Part shown: piece after piece, positions 14,611-15,352 of the stretch
Layout: every line of letters starts with the position of its first letter
Numbering within the stretch: the first letter of the stretch is position 1
NCBI GenBank assembly: GCA_041855735.1
Contig: JBHAEV010000018.1
Span: forward strand, 1 to 15,352
DNA: 15,352 nt
DNA from: CALALP01 sp041855735
GTDB taxonomy: Bacteria > Bacillota > Clostridia > Lachnospirales > Lachnospiraceae
Reading direction: 5' to 3'
Translations under genes and position numbers: made by a program
The notes under the pieces: generated by a model
Database searches by the model: none
What the model saw: only the letters and a program-made list of their open reading frames with translations
Told to the model about the DNA's origin: nothing

Positions 14611-15352
14611 CTCTGAAACCGGGTACATTTCTACAAAACAGATACGAGATATTAAAAATAAAAGGCGTCGGCGGAATGAGTGTGGTGTACAAAGCCAGAT
14701 GCCATAAACTCAATCGTTTTGTGGCGATTAAGGTATTGAAAGAAGAATTTGCCAGAGACGAGGCGTTTGTGGCAAAGTTTAAAATGGAGGCGCAGGCGGC
14801 GGCAAGCCTGATTCATCCGAATATTGTAAATATGTACGATGTGGTGGACGACGGAGACTTGCATTTTATCGTGATGGAGTATATCGAAGGGGTTACTCTT
14901 AAAACCTACATCGCCTCCCGAAAGCAGCTCAGTCCGAATGCGGCGGTTTCGATTACGATGCAGATTGCGCAGGCGATCAATGTGGCGCATCAAAAGCATA
15001 TCATTCACCGGGACATCAAACCGCAGAACATCCTGATTACCCAGGAAGGAAAAATCAAGGTGGCGGATTTCGGAATCGCAAGGGCAGTCAGCAAGCAAAC
15101 CATCGGAAAGTCGGCAATGGGTTCGGTGCACTATCTTTCGCCGGAACAGGCAATGGGTGAGGTGAGCGATGAAAGAAGCGACATCTATTCCCTCGGCATC
15201 ACCATGTATGAGATGTTGACCGGAAGAGTGCCTTTTGAGGGGGAAAATGCGGTCAATATCGCCATTGCCCAGATTGAAAAACCGATCACACTGCCGAGTG
15301 TGTACAATAAAGAAATCAGCATCGATATTGAAAACATCATTTTGAAATGCGT
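14607..15352 (+). CDS. prkC: Ser/Thr protein kinase, PrkC/Stk type (5' part, truncated by window end)
   Basis: This is the N-terminal kinase domain of a Hanks-type Ser/Thr kinase; 248 codons are visible and the frame is open at the window edge. Seen are the Gly-rich loop GVGGMSVVYKA (20-30), the ATP-anchoring K42 in VAIKVL, the catalytic loop HRDIKPQN (134-141, D136), DFGIA (154-158), and the activation segment through GSVHYLSPEQ with E180. The full-length family continues with a transmembrane helix and extracellular PASTA repeats that sense muropeptides; those would lie beyond the window and are only expected. The ATG overlaps the prpC stop, with AAGGA a few nt upstream. The linked murE-murF genes make a wall-related signalling role plausible. 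Confidence 0.95.
   Translation, partial: MTLKPGTFLQNRYEILKIKGVGGMSVVYKARCHKLNRFVAIKVLKEEFARDEAFVAKFKMEAQAAASLIHPNIVNMYDVVDDGDLHFIVMEYIEGVTLKTYIASRKQLSPNAAVSITMQIAQAINVAHQKHIIHRDIKPQNILITQEGKIKVADFGIARAVSKQTIGKSAMGSVHYLSPEQAMGEVSDERSDIYSLGITMYEMLTGRVPFEGENAVNIAIAQIEKPITLPSVYNKEISIDIENIILKC

Overview
The window reads as a chromosomal housekeeping segment of a Gram-positive anaerobe, most likely a member of the Clostridia. This is an inference from gene content: a SpoIIIE/FtsK translocase, an Fhs formate-THF ligase, the PrpC/PrkC phosphatase-kinase pair, and strong AGGAGG-type ribosome binding sites. Base composition is moderate, with no obvious compositional break. All recognised genes are on the + strand and tightly packed. 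I see no rRNA, tRNA, insertion sequence, phage gene or CRISPR array.

Layout. Positions 1-1239 hold the 3' end of a malF-type and a complete malG-type sugar ABC permease gene, closed by an intrinsic terminator (about 1275-1322). Positions 1240-1537 are a spacer with a 14-bp palindrome and a good sigma-A-like promoter. Positions 1538-5095 encode an unusually long FtsK/SpoIIIE DNA translocase whose linker contains a 42-bp (14-residue) tandem repeat. Positions 5096-5249 hold four imperfect copies of a 28-30 nt repeat. Then follow fhs (5250-6917), murE (6983-8545), murF (8567-9946), priA (9943-12180), def (12190-12675), a four-copy 34-nt hairpin repeat (12675-about 12806), rlmN (12808-13854), prpC (13870-14610) and the 5' part of a prkC-type kinase gene (14607 to the window edge).

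How the genes fit together. The left end imports a sugar, probably a maltodextrin-type oligosaccharide. FtsK moves DNA at division or sporulation septa. Fhs charges tetrahydrofolate with formate. MurE and MurF complete the cytoplasmic UDP-MurNAc-pentapeptide. PriA restarts replication forks, Def deformylates nascent proteins and RlmN methylates 23S rRNA and tRNA. PrpC and PrkC form a reversible Ser/Thr phosphorylation switch that in relatives responds to cell-wall material. The priA-def-...-rlmN-prpC-prkC order is a known Firmicutes arrangement, but fmt and rsmB, commonly found between def and rlmN, are absent here and their place is taken by the hairpin array.

The most unusual material is non-coding or low-complexity: three unrelated tandem repeats (in ftsK, before fhs, before rlmN). 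The two intergenic ones have unit lengths that exclude repeated peptide coding, and the last is an alternating A-B-A-B series of hairpins ending about 11 nt before the rlmN start codon. I found no convincing new multi-gene system; the coding genes are all well-known families.
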